Assembly (NCBI GenBank): GCA_964500895.1
Contig: CAZCQP010000017.1
Span: 1 to 49,718, forward strand
Length of the DNA stretch: 49,718 nt
Source of the DNA: CAZCQP01 sp964500895
GTDB taxonomy: Bacteria; Bacillota; Clostridia; Lachnospirales; JAISER01
Direction of reading: 5' to 3'
Shown here: piece after piece, positions 24,014 through 31,718 of the stretch
Numbering within the stretch: the first letter of the stretch is position 1
Layout of the letters: the number at the start of each line of letters is the position of its first letter
Notes under the pieces: generated by a model
Told to the model about the DNA's origin: nothing
Databases searched by the model: none
Seen by the model: only the letters and a program-made list of their open reading frames with translations
Position numbers and translations under genes: made by a program

Positions 24014-24691
24014 TTACGTTTGCCCTTGGTCTTGGCCTTGGTCCATGGCTTGCAACTGGTAAATGAGAAAGTCCACCAGCACTTCCCCTGCCACAGATGC
24101 ATCTTCAGGAGACAAGTAATGCTTGGCCCGGGCGTTAAAAAGCACGTGTCCGGTACCTTCCATTTCATCGTCTGTAAGCCAGACTTGCAAAGTCATGGGA
24201 TACTTGGGCATGAAATAAAAGGTGGCGGTAATGTCTGCGCTGCTTTTGCTTAACACGCCCCCAAGGGATGTGCAAAGGGCTTGCAGTTCTTCCGGCTTCC
24301 GGCCGCACAGTTCACGGACGATGGCATTTCTGCTCATGTCCTCAAAACCGTTGTTATAGGCCACACCGCCTTGCATGTTACGGTAGGCGATTAAGTCCGG
24401 GCTAAGGGGTACCCCTTCTGCCTGGCTTAAATAGTGGAGCATCACAATATGCCAAGAATAGTTGGGTGTTTCGCCGGTTTCTGCAAAGGTGGCCCGGCAT
24501 TCTGGGTAACTGACGAACATGTCACGGCCCAGGCTGTTGAAGGTGAAGCGAGATTGCACCGGGTCGAAGGTAACGCCTGCGCATTCCGCCACCACTTCTG
24601 GGGGGCGGCTTAAAATTTGCTCTGCCGCAAACTTAAATTGCAATGCAAAAGCCCCTGCTTCATGGGTGTTGACCATGAACGGCTGTATCAT
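24014..24691 (-). CDS. DUF3786 protein (copy 1 of a tandem pair)
   Basis: 225 residues, start at the ATG after GGAGGAGG. It follows the same plan as the gene below it: 'FTFNSLGRDMFVSYPECRATF', 'YSWHIVMLHYLSQAEGVPLSPDLIAYRNMQGG', 'YPMTLQVWLTDDEMEGTGHVLFNARAKHYLSPEDASV'. The conserved arginine-rich 'YRNMxGGxxYxxxFxxxS' and 'LTDDEMEGxxxxLFxxxAxHYLxxED' blocks occur in both. Ends with a hydrophilic tail DQGQDQGQT. Function unknown. Confidence 0.85.
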   Translation of the reverse strand: MIQPFMVNTHEAGAFALQFKFAAEQILSRPPEVVAECAGVTFDPVQSRFTFNSLGRDMFVSYPECRATFAETGETPNYSWHIVMLHYLSQAEGVPLSPDLIAYRNMQGGVAYNNGFEDMSRNAIVRELCGRKPEELQALCTSLGGVLSKSSADITATFYFMPKYPMTLQVWLTDDEMEGTGHVLFNARAKHYLSPEDASVAGEVLVDFLIYQLQAMDQGQDQGQT

Positions 24692-24778
24692 GTTTCCTCC
24701 TCCTTGCTTTAACATGCGTTAGATATGTAATGAAAACCGGCTGGAATGCCTGCAACCAACCGGTATTTCAAACAGCTA

Positions 24779-25084
24779 TTATTTTTCAAAATCTTCGTCA
24801 GTGGCCAGGGCATCGGAGCAACAGCCGTCTTTGGAGCTAAAGCGTACCACGTCGTCGTCATCTTCAAAGTCATCTTCGTCGTAGTAGCAGTCGCAGTTTT
24901 CATCATCACAGCAGCAGTCCCACACGTTGTTGCGGCGGCGTAACACAAACACCACAATACCGGCCACCACAATGACACCAATGGCCATAATGAGGAAAAA
25001 GTTCATGTTGTTGGCCGACTTCAGCCGGCGGATGGCACCTTTCATTTCCTCTAACGATAAATTCTCGTTCCAAGCTTTTTTCAT
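24779..25084 (-). CDS. Single-span membrane protein with acidic, cysteine-clustered tail
   Basis: 101 residues. An N-terminal amphipathic helix (ENLSLEEMKGAIRRLKS) is followed by one membrane span (FFLIMAIGVIVVAGIVVFVL, residues 29-48), a basic RRRNN stop-transfer, and a very acidic cytoplasmic part with clustered cysteines (VWDCCCDDENCDCYY, then DEDDFEDDDD, GCC). The cysteine and carboxylate cluster would suit metal binding, but no family is recognised. It begins 16 bases after the Nudix gene on the same strand, so the two are probably co-transcribed. Confidence 0.7.
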   Translation of the reverse strand: MKKAWNENLSLEEMKGAIRRLKSANNMNFFLIMAIGVIVVAGIVVFVLRRRNNVWDCCCDDENCDCYYDEDDFEDDDDVVRFSSKDGCCSDALATDEDFEK

Positions 25085-25100
25085 GTTGACACATCCTTTT

Positions 25101-25640
25101 TCATTGTTTTTGCCTTGCTATAAAACTTTTTTCGCCTTTATTTCTTTCAATAACCCTTTCTGGGGACACCCGGTCTGTGAGTTGCTGGTGGCCCACTTTT
25201 TCCAGGTTCCATTCTTTGCTGCGCCTCAAGTCGTTATACATCATATAAGCCCGTTTCATCATTTGCTTTTCGTCGTGAAATTTAAGCAGGTGGTAAGCCT
25301 CGTGCTGTTTGTAAAACCCAGCATCGGCAAAAAACTCCTCTGCCTGGGGTTTGCAAAAGAACGAGTCTGCGGTCATTAAATACCAATACACCGTCTTGTT
25401 CACCACATCCAGGCTGCCCTTAAAGTTGTACTGGGTTTTACCGATGTAGGTGAGAATTTTTGCGCTTACACCCGTTTCTTCTTTCACTTCTCTTAAAGCC
25501 GCCTGCTTGTAGGTTTCGCCTGCTTCCAGGGTGCCCTTGGGCATCACCCAGCCCATGTAGCGCCCATTTTGGTTTTTATAAAGCAACAAAACTTTGCCTT
25601 TATGAATGACAACGCCTCCGCAGCTCACTGCATCTATCAC
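25101..25640 (-). CDS. Nudix hydrolase
   Basis: 179 residues. The Nudix box GTLEAGETYKQAALREVKEETGV (residues 36-58) fits GX5EX7REUXEEXGU, with all catalytic glutamates. The N-terminal 'SCGGVVIHKGKVLLLYKNQNGRYMGWVMPKG' is typical of NUDIX enzymes that act on (di)nucleoside polyphosphates or similar substrates. The ~60-residue C-terminal extension after the domain is basic and helical. The substrate cannot be told from sequence. Confidence 0.92.
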   Translation of the reverse strand: MIDAVSCGGVVIHKGKVLLLYKNQNGRYMGWVMPKGTLEAGETYKQAALREVKEETGVSAKILTYIGKTQYNFKGSLDVVNKTVYWYLMTADSFFCKPQAEEFFADAGFYKQHEAYHLLKFHDEKQMMKRAYMMYNDLRRSKEWNLEKVGHQQLTDRVSPERVIERNKGEKSFIARQKQ

Positions 25641-25754
25641 AGCTATTCCTCCGATACATGATGCGAAGTCTGGTCAAACGATTAGATTCATTATACATAC
25701 ATTCCTGTTGCATTTCAACAAATATTTTCCATTAATTGGAGACAAAGGCCAACA

Positions 25755-26438
25755 TTACGTCACCGGCTTAAAGGGAGATTTTTCAATGTGCTTTCTAATG
25801 TTGCGGCTGCCCAATATCCACAGGTATACCACAAAGGCCACAAACAGGGGCATGGTGATCATGGTGTTGGTCATTAAAATAAAATCGTAGACGCCGTGGA
25901 GCAGGAAGGGCACAACAAAGGCCATCACCGCCCGGCGGAACATGCCTTTGTTTTCAAATTTGGCCATGGCGAAATGGTAACCCATGGTGATGCCGAAAAT
26001 GGCGTGGCCCGGCACAGAAACAATGGCCCGGGCAATGCCCGTTTCCAAGCCGCCTAGCATGGGGTTTAACACGTACAGCAGGTTTTCAAGCCCGGCAAAA
26101 CCCAGGGATATAAACACCCCGTACACAATGCCGTCGAAACGTTCGTTGAAATTGTGGTTTTGCCACACCAAAAAAAACAGAATGGCAAATTTATAACCTT
26201 CCTCCACCAACGATGCCACCATAAAAGACATCCAGAAGGATTCCATCATCCAGCCCTGGTTGGGCACAAAAAGGGTGACAAAATTTTCTGTGTGTACAAT
26301 GGGCACGGTGATGAGCACGCCGTAAAGCACGCCGGTAATCAGCAGCCGAACAGGCTCCTTTTCATACTTGTCCCGAAAGTAAATATAAAAAGCGCAAATC
26401 AAAACCGGGGCCAGCGCCACAGCGACCAGTTGTGTCAT
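25755..26438 (-). CDS. prsW: PrsW family intramembrane metalloprotease
   Basis: 227 residues with eight or so membrane spans. Family hallmarks are the EEGYK motif (VASLVEEGYKFAILFF), 'FDGIVYGVFISLGFAGLENLLYVL', 'VPGHAIFGITMGYHFAMAKFE' and 'LLHGVYDFIL'. The two glutamates and the histidines of these blocks form the predicted metal site. In Bacillus PrsW starts the degradation of anti-sigma factor RsiW; the target here is unknown. No sigma/anti-sigma pair is next to it; the nearest pair in this window lies 20 kb away. Confidence 0.92.
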   Translation of the reverse strand: MTQLVAVALAPVLICAFYIYFRDKYEKEPVRLLITGVLYGVLITVPIVHTENFVTLFVPNQGWMMESFWMSFMVASLVEEGYKFAILFFLVWQNHNFNERFDGIVYGVFISLGFAGLENLLYVLNPMLGGLETGIARAIVSVPGHAIFGITMGYHFAMAKFENKGMFRRAVMAFVVPFLLHGVYDFILMTNTMITMPLFVAFVVYLWILGSRNIRKHIEKSPFKPVT

Positions 26439-26871
26439 AGTGAATGCTCCTGTCTGTTGTAAACTGGTTCGGGCGGATGGAATCCGCCTTTACACGGGGT
26501 GAATTGACAATAGTATGTCCCGGAAAAGGAAAAGTATGAAAAAGGGAAATGGTCAAAAAAGGCAGGGTATAAAAGCCGTCTGACAGGAATAAGTTTTATA
26601 AAAACATCAAGAGACGGCGTACCCGGAAAAGGTATAAACTGTCTCTGGCTGTTGACAAAGACCTTGGGAAACTTTTTCGAGAAAAAGTTTCCCAACCCCT
26701 TCAAAAAGCTTTTTCCCAAAATGCCGCAAAGCGGCATTTTGTAAAGTTTTTGCACCGCTTTTTTCAAAAAGCGGTTGGGGTTCGGGGCAAAGCCCCGAGG
26801 CTTAATGCGTTGTCTACAGCTAGAGACAGCTTACCCGAAAAAGGCAAGCCGTCTAAAAAGGGGTTTGACAT
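26439..26871. repeat. Gene-free hairpin cluster
   Basis: A run of inverted repeats and no gene. It contains copy 2 of the GGGAAACTTTTTCGAG palindrome (26664-26695), an AAATGCCGC/GCGGCATTT hairpin (about 26718-26740), a GCACCGCTTTTT...AAAAAGCGG stem, a GGGGC/GCCCC stem near 26780, and two related AGACGGC/GCCGTCT arms around 26575-26620 and 26850. It separates prsW from the SpoVB N-terminal fragment. Confidence 0.7.
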
Positions 26872-27291
26872 ATGGCGAAAAACAGCATTGTCACCGGTGC
26901 GCTTATTTTAACGGCGGCCAGTGTCATCACACGCATTTTGGGTTTTGTATACCGCATTTATATGTCTAATGTGATGGGTGCAGAAGGCATGGGGCTGTAT
27001 CAGCTTATTTTGCCCATTTACACCTTGGCGTGGAGCATTGCTTGCTCCGGCTTCACCACCACCGTTTCTAAGCTTACCGCCCAGGAACTGGCTAAAGGGG
27101 AGCATGGCAATATGCGCCGCATATTAAAGCAGTCGGTGTGCATCACAACCAGCATTGGCTTGGTGCTGTCTGTGCTGCTTTACTTTTACGCTGGGTGGAT
27201 TGCGCAGGTGTTTTTTAAGGAACCCCGCATCACCCTGGCGTTGCAAATTTTAGCTTTCAGCATACCGTTTATGTCGGCGGGTGGATGTATA
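26872..27291 (+). pseudogene. spoVB: N-terminal third of a SpoVB/MATE-type flippase (3' truncated)
   Basis: Begins with MAKNSIVTGALILTAASVI, TRILGFVYRIYMSNVMGAEG and GLYQLILPIYTLAWSIACSG, the SpoVB N-terminus with the first four spans, and continues to AFSIPFMSAGGCI. After that the frame leaves the family and reads antisense through the decarboxylase-family gene. So the remaining ~375 residues are missing. A matching C-terminal piece starting at MPAGSCIRGYFF lies upstream at 19279-20414 on the same strand. The two pieces overlap by about seven residues coded by different codons, so they may come from two paralogues rather than one cut gene. Confidence 0.85.
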
Positions 27292-27306
27292 GCCGAATTG
27301 GTACTT

Positions 27307-27663
27307 TTAGGCCGCTATTTTCTTCAAAAGATGCAATGCGTTAATGGCTGTGGGAAAACCCGCATAGGGTACGGATTGAATGATAACTTCTTCAATTTCT
27401 GCCGTGGTTAAGCCCACATTTAGCCCGGCATGGATGTGCACATCCAGCTGCGGTTCACGCCCGCCCATGCACGTGAGCATGGCGATGGTGGCAATTTCCC
27501 TTTCACGCAAGGTTAAGCCATCTCTGCTGTAAATGTCACCGAAGGCAAACTCCACAATGTACCGCCCTAAATCACCTAGGTTTTCAGTTATTTCAATGCC
27601 GGTATGGCCATCCACTTCGTACAGTTTCTTTAAGCCTTTCTCAAAACGGTTGTTTTCATTCAT
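27307..27663 (-). CDS. Carboxymuconolactone decarboxylase family protein
   Basis: 118 residues, whole CMD domain. Segments 'GLTLREREIATIAMLTCMGGREPQLDVHIHAGLNVGLTTAEIEEVIIQSVPYAGFPTAINAL' contain the family's RE.. helix and the HIHAGLNVG active-site region. The CxxC of AhpD-type peroxidases is absent, so it fits the decarboxylase-like branch; many such proteins in anaerobes have no known substrate. It overlaps the end of the merR gene by 8 bases and is therefore co-translated with its regulator. Its 3' end abuts the point where the SpoVB N-terminal fragment breaks off. Confidence 0.9.
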   Translation of the reverse strand: MNENNRFEKGLKKLYEVDGHTGIEITENLGDLGRYIVEFAFGDIYSRDGLTLREREIATIAMLTCMGGREPQLDVHIHAGLNVGLTTAEIEEVIIQSVPYAGFPTAINALHLLKKIAA

Positions 27664-28033
27664 GGTTTGTTTCCTCCATTTGTTTGTAAATTTCTATTTT
27701 GTCTTCCAGCAGGCGCACATTGTTGCGCAGCCTGTCTATTTTTTCAAGGACCACTTGTTTGTGCTGCTGCAAAAGGTGCATCCGTGCTTGGATGGTGCCC
27801 GGGCCTTGGGCCCTTAATGCGGCGTATTGTTTCATTTGGCTGATGGGCATTTCCATGCTTTTAAGCTTCCCCAGAAATTTTATCCATTCGATTTCTTGCG
27901 CTGTGAACCGGCGGATGCCCATGGCGTCACGGCCGATATTGTCTATGAGTCCCTCGCTTTCATAGTAACGGATGTTGGAAGGGGATAGCCCGGTTAGTTG
28001 TGAAGCTTCTTTGATAGAAAAACGTTTGTCCAT
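27656..28033 (-). CDS. MerR family regulator, leaderless mRNA likely
   Basis: 125 residues: winged helix MerR domain (FSIKEASQLTGLSPSNIRYYESEGLI) and a C-terminal dimer coiled coil (MHLLQQHKQVVLEKIDRLRNNVRLLEDKIEIYKQ). No cysteine metal site is present; small-molecule or redox sensing is possible. The promoter's -10 ends 6 bases before the ATG and there is no ribosome site, so transcription should start on the A of ATG. The 19-bp promoter spacer holds a perfect palindrome, as expected for an autoregulated MerR operon. The target is probably the overlapping CMD gene. Confidence 0.93.
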   Translation of the reverse strand: MDKRFSIKEASQLTGLSPSNIRYYESEGLIDNIGRDAMGIRRFTAQEIEWIKFLGKLKSMEMPISQMKQYAALRAQGPGTIQARMHLLQQHKQVVLEKIDRLRNNVRLLEDKIEIYKQMEETNHE

Positions 28034-28039
28034 GGAAGG

Positions 28040-28070
28040 AGTATAGCATGTTAAAGTTACTTTAAGTCAA
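28040..28070 (-). promoter_or_regulatory. merR promoter with palindromic operator in a 19-bp spacer
   Basis: TTGACT (28065-28070), 19-base spacer, TATACT (28040-28045). The spacer contains TTAAAGTTACTTTAA (28051-28065), a perfect 7-1-7 palindrome. The long spacer with centred dyad is the classical MerR-activated design. Confidence 0.85.
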
Positions 28071-28087
28071 GCGGGGCGCATAAAAAA

Positions 28088-28110
28088 AGCAAGGAAAATT
28101 TTTCCTTGCT
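28088..28110 (-). terminator. Terminator of the 209-aa orphan gene
   Basis: AGCAAGGAAAA/TTTTCCTTGCT stem (28088-28098, 28100-28110), followed on the minus strand by seven T. It lies about 195 bases past the orphan's stop and just upstream of the merR promoter. Confidence 0.75.
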
Positions 28111-28130
28111 AGGGTTGGTTAGAAAAGACA

Positions 28131-28162
28131 TTGGAAAACTTTTTCGAGAAAAAGTTTCCCAA
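28131..28162. repeat. GGGAAACTTTTTCGAG palindromic repeat, copy 3
   Basis: TTGGAAAACTTTTTCGAG and AAAAAGTTTCCCAA arms, followed by CCTTTCAAAAAGTTTTT as after copy 2. Same orientation and context as copies 1 and 2. Confidence 0.75.
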
Positions 28163-28304
28163 ACCTTTCAAAAAGTTTTTGTAGAGTTTTTGCACCAATT
28201 TTTTTTAAAAATCGATGTAACCGTGATTTATTGCTGATATTAGCGATAAAACATTATATTTTATAAAATGTAGTTCAAGCTGGAAAAATACTATGCAGTA
28301 TGCG

Positions 28305-28934
28305 TTACTCGCTAATAGCTTTTTGTCTTGTTCTTTGTACCATTTCCGTTGTTTTTACGTGCATTTCAATGTAATATGTAGGATAAATTTCTGAAAATAC
28401 TCTCTCCAGTTCCATCTTTTTTTCCATTGGGTTTATATCTAATAATTGTCCTTCAGGTGTCATTGAAGCATATATTTTTACTAGATCCAGTATCATTTTA
28501 TTACAATGCTCTACAACTTTGTCGAGAGAATTACTTAAATCTTCAAACATTGCAATGTTATCTTTATCGAGTATTGAAAATGCCAACAGTTTTATAACAT
28601 TTGAAATTGTTTGGATTTCATCTGATACTGCCAATAGTTGTTTTCTAATAATTGTATTTTCATCATGGGTTAATGGTCTTGGGTTTATTTCATTTACCAG
28701 TGAATTCAACACATTTGGATCGGATTTAGTTAATAGTATAGAAGATTTTTCTACAATCTGATCAGCTATCTTTTCTTTTTGATTGAAATTCATGTTTTTA
28801 AAGTTATTTAAAGTACTCTGTTCAATACTACGCTTAGAGGATTTGTAATTTAATACTAACGCAAATATTGAAACAAAAGCTGTTATAACGCTAGGTAAAG
28901 CAGTTTTAATCAAATCATAATAATATTGATCCAT
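28305..28934 (-). CDS. AT-rich orphan: membrane-anchored helical protein
   Basis: 209 residues. One N-terminal span (LPSVITAFVSIFALVLNYKSSK, about 14-32) and then a long helical, partly coiled-coil cytoplasmic part (QKEKIADQIVEKSSILL, NTIIRKQLLAVSDEIQTISNVIKLLAF, LSNSLDKVVEHCNKMILDLVKIY). Codon use is much more AT-rich than in flanking genes, which suggests recent acquisition. Such anchored helical proteins occur in defence islands, but nothing in the sequence identifies a nuclease or sensor. It has its own terminator. Family not recognised. Confidence 0.7.
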   Translation of the reverse strand: MDQYYYDLIKTALPSVITAFVSIFALVLNYKSSKRSIEQSTLNNFKNMNFNQKEKIADQIVEKSSILLTKSDPNVLNSLVNEINPRPLTHDENTIIRKQLLAVSDEIQTISNVIKLLAFSILDKDNIAMFEDLSNSLDKVVEHCNKMILDLVKIYASMTPEGQLLDINPMEKKMELERVFSEIYPTYYIEMHVKTTEMVQRTRQKAISE

Positions 28935-29120
28935 ATTATAACCTCCAGACAGAGAATTTTATATAGATGACATTTATAAAAGCCATTTATAATTTATAGA
29001 TAATGAGGTGTTACAGTTATTATACTTACTGTACATACTTATCCAGCCATCTTAATGCAAATTTATTGGCATAAATTTCAGACTTATATTTACCAATAAG
29101 AGCAGGTTTATTTCATTAAA

Positions 29121-30218
29121 TTAATAAAAAATCCTCATGAAAAGCACATCTTTCACCCCCCGCATAACCCCCTGGGCTGGCGGCAGTGTATTGGCCTTAT
29201 CTCTATCCACAACATATGGTTTTGCTTCCGTGCCATCCCCTTCTTTAAAGGCTGCGGCATTCACATCCATGTAAAAAGCAGGGCGCACAGCCCCTTGGGC
29301 ATAGAAGTTGGGGGCTACAAAGTGAACGGTTTCCCGTTCATTGCCCTTTTCAAAAAGTGGAACGGCCCGCATGGACACAATCGTCACATAGTCCCCATAA
29401 TACACATCATTCGGGCTATAGATGGAGGCATAAGGATCCCGCATCCAAGTCTGCCACACCTTTTCGTTATAAACCTCCGGCCGTTCATCCCCGTTGGTTA
29501 TGGCCTTTTCCGTCAGCTTGGGCAAGAAGTAGGTTTCCCCCAGAATATCACGGTTGGCAAACAGGGTGTTCATCTGTTCCAGCCCTAATACAAACATCTT
29601 GTCTGTGGTTTCGTAGGTGCGAAACTGGTCAAAATTTTCAGGTAGCTTTTTTATAGAAAAATGTACGTAATGGTCCAGCTTGATGGTTCCGGCTGTGGCT
29701 AGCTCGTCATCTTGCGGGGACACCATGGTTTTTAATTGCACCGGCTTAATGGCGTTGCGCTCGGTTTGGGTGAAGTTGCCGTCCGCCAAAAAGCCTTTTT
29801 CATCGGCATAGGCGTTGTAACCGTAAAGGGCGGCTTGCTTGGTGGGGGGATTGCCGCAAAGCCACTGAACCTGGCCGGCGGGGGCATCCGAATTAAGCCA
29901 GCTGCGTAAGTTGCTGTCTGCCCAAAAGGAAGAACCCTGGTTTTTCCGGGTCTGGTTGGCGCTGTCTCGGCTATGGGAACCGCTGGGGTTGTCGCCGGCT
30001 GCATCAAACACTTTCAAAGCGATGGCATTGTCGGAAACCAGCAGCGGGTCATTTTCGTTCACGTCAATGACACGCCATAAGATAGGCTCGTCATAATACT
30101 GGCCCATCTGCACGTAATCCCCAATTTTTAGTGCAGGTGCCGCCTGAACCGGGCAAACAGCAGATGCCAGCAAAACCATGATGCACACCATCGTTATGTA
30201 CAGTTGTTTTCTTCGCAT
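29121..30218 (-). CDS. Exported DUF6273 domain protein
   Basis: 365 residues from the ATG giving a clean signal peptide (MRRKQLYITMVCIMVLLASA ... VQAAP); an ATG seven codons earlier is also possible. The mature protein matches DUF6273: 'LKIGDYVQMGQYYDEPILWRVIDVN', 'DPLLVSDNAIALKVFDA', 'FWADSNLRSWLNS', 'FTQTERNAI'. The family is widespread in gut clostridia, exported or on the cell surface, function unknown. It lies 63 bases after the serine recombinase stop on the same strand. Confidence 0.85.
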   Translation of the reverse strand: MRRKQLYITMVCIMVLLASAVCPVQAAPALKIGDYVQMGQYYDEPILWRVIDVNENDPLLVSDNAIALKVFDAAGDNPSGSHSRDSANQTRKNQGSSFWADSNLRSWLNSDAPAGQVQWLCGNPPTKQAALYGYNAYADEKGFLADGNFTQTERNAIKPVQLKTMVSPQDDELATAGTIKLDHYVHFSIKKLPENFDQFRTYETTDKMFVLGLEQMNTLFANRDILGETYFLPKLTEKAITNGDERPEVYNEKVWQTWMRDPYASIYSPNDVYYGDYVTIVSMRAVPLFEKGNERETVHFVAPNFYAQGAVRPAFYMDVNAAAFKEGDGTEAKPYVVDRDKANTLPPAQGVMRGVKDVLFMRIFY

Positions 30219-30281
30219 AAAAAAAGCCCCCATCGTCATTTTATTTACTTCCTTAAGTATATAAAACGAACAGGGGGGAAG

Positions 30282-31718
30282 TCAAATATCAAAATTGAAA
30301 ACCATTGTTATTTCCAGCGTCGTCATGTCCACATGCACCGCCTGCACCAGATGCTTCATCATGGCGTTGTTCCAGTGGCCGGGCCGCATATCCAGCACAT
30401 CGGTAACAGAGCAGGGGAGGGTAGTTGTTTCCTTTGCTTGAAGCAGCAGCTGGATTCCCCTGTTTAGCTGCGCCAGATCTTCTTCAATGGCCTGGTTTTG
30501 CAAGGCGAATTGGGTTTCTCCCACCATGCCTTTGGTGAAGCTTTCCAGCAACGCCAAGGAAAGTTTTACTTTTTCTGCCTTGGCTTTTTCCATGTCACGC
30601 ATCTTTTTTTCGGGCTGGGTGGGGGATTTTTTGTTTTCAAGGGCCGCAAGAAGCTTTGCTTTGTCCGCTTTCTTTAAAACCTGCCGGATACAGGCCAGCA
30701 ATAAGTCTTCTGGTACAGCGTTACGCCGGTGGCCGCTGGACTTTGCACCCCCCTGCTCGTAGGCCGCGCAGGAATAGCACCCAGGCCTTTTCATGGTCAT
30801 GGGATGGCCGCACAGCTTGCAAAACAGCAGGTTAGAGAACAAATGGGTGTTGCTGTGGCGCCCCACACTTTCCATTTGAGTAGGGCGGCTTCGGCGGCTG
30901 GACATGAGTGCTTGCACCTGGTCAAACTGGGATTGAGTGATGAGGGCTTCATGGTGGCCAGGGTGAACAAACCAGTCGGATTCCGCAACCGCATGGGTTT
31001 TCTTAATGGTTACGTCAATGGTGCGGCGCTTCCCCTGCACCAAAGTGCCGGTGTAAAAAGGGTTGCGCAAAATGTTGCGCACCAAAAAAGGGGAAAAAGC
31101 GCAGCCGTTTTTGGTTACATGGCCGCTTTCGTTTAGCCGGGCGGCAATTTTGCGCATGCCATCTCCCTGGGTATACCAATGGAAAATGGCTTGCACCACA
31201 GGGGCTTCCTTTTCATTTATAATAAAGTTTTTTTGAAGGTGATCGTAGGTATAACCGTGGGGGGCGTTGGTGGTGTGAATTTTCCCAGCCTTGTTGTACA
31301 CCTGCCAGGTAAGCTTGATGCGCTCGCTTATTTTACGGGCTTCCTGTTCCGCCAGCCAGGCAAACAGCCCGAACTGGCCTTTGTCCCGCTGGCTGTCCAG
31401 CCCGTCCTCTACAAAAATAATGCGCACCCCACGCTCAAAGAGCATGGCCAGCGCCGCCAATGTTTCTCGCTGGTTTCTGCCAAACCGGGAGTAGCTTTTG
31501 GCCAACAGCACATGATAGCGCCCGGCTTTGCCATCTTCCAAAAGTTGTAAAAAGGAAAGTCTTTTGGTTATTTCTGTGCCGGAAAAGGCGTTGTCCTCGT
31601 AAATGCGGTAAACTTCCAGGTGGTTGCGCCTGATGTAGTCCATGAAAAAGGCTTTCTGGTTGTCCAAGCTTTGGCCTTGGTCATCGGTGGAAACCCGGGT
31701 GTAAATGGCGCACTTCAT
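30282..31718 (-). CDS. Large serine recombinase (site-specific)
   Basis: 478 residues. The N-terminal resolvase catalytic domain (1-140) has the nucleophile in YTRVSTDDQGQS (S10), 'SFLQLLEDGKAGRYHVLLAKSYSRFGRN' and 'EQEARKISERIKLTW'. It is followed by the recombinase domain (NAPHGYTYDHLQKNF, IAARLNESGHVTKNG, LVRNILRNPFYTGTLVQGKRR), a zinc-ribbon with FCKLCGHPM and GCYSC, and a C-terminal coiled coil. This is the architecture of phage integrases and of SpoIVCA-type excisases. No att site could be identified by eye. Its start overlaps a 57-aa gene by four bases. No phage structural genes are adjacent, so it may be a remnant or a stand-alone switch. Confidence 0.93.
   Translation of the reverse strand: MKCAIYTRVSTDDQGQSLDNQKAFFMDYIRRNHLEVYRIYEDNAFSGTEITKRLSFLQLLEDGKAGRYHVLLAKSYSRFGRNQRETLAALAMLFERGVRIIFVEDGLDSQRDKGQFGLFAWLAEQEARKISERIKLTWQVYNKAGKIHTTNAPHGYTYDHLQKNFIINEKEAPVVQAIFHWYTQGDGMRKIAARLNESGHVTKNGCAFSPFLVRNILRNPFYTGTLVQGKRRTIDVTIKKTHAVAESDWFVHPGHHEALITQSQFDQVQALMSSRRSRPTQMESVGRHSNTHLFSNLLFCKLCGHPMTMKRPGCYSCAAYEQGGAKSSGHRRNAVPEDLLLACIRQVLKKADKAKLLAALENKKSPTQPEKKMRDMEKAKAEKVKLSLALLESFTKGMVGETQFALQNQAIEEDLAQLNRGIQLLLQAKETTTLPCSVTDVLDMRPGHWNNAMMKHLVQAVHVDMTTLEITMVFNFDI

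Noticed and set aside
26435..26767. 110-aa minus-strand ORF across the hairpin cluster
   Set aside because: It is made of inverted repeats (LGNFFSKKFPK and similar strings arise from the GGGAAACTTTTTC palindrome), with no family or ribosome site.
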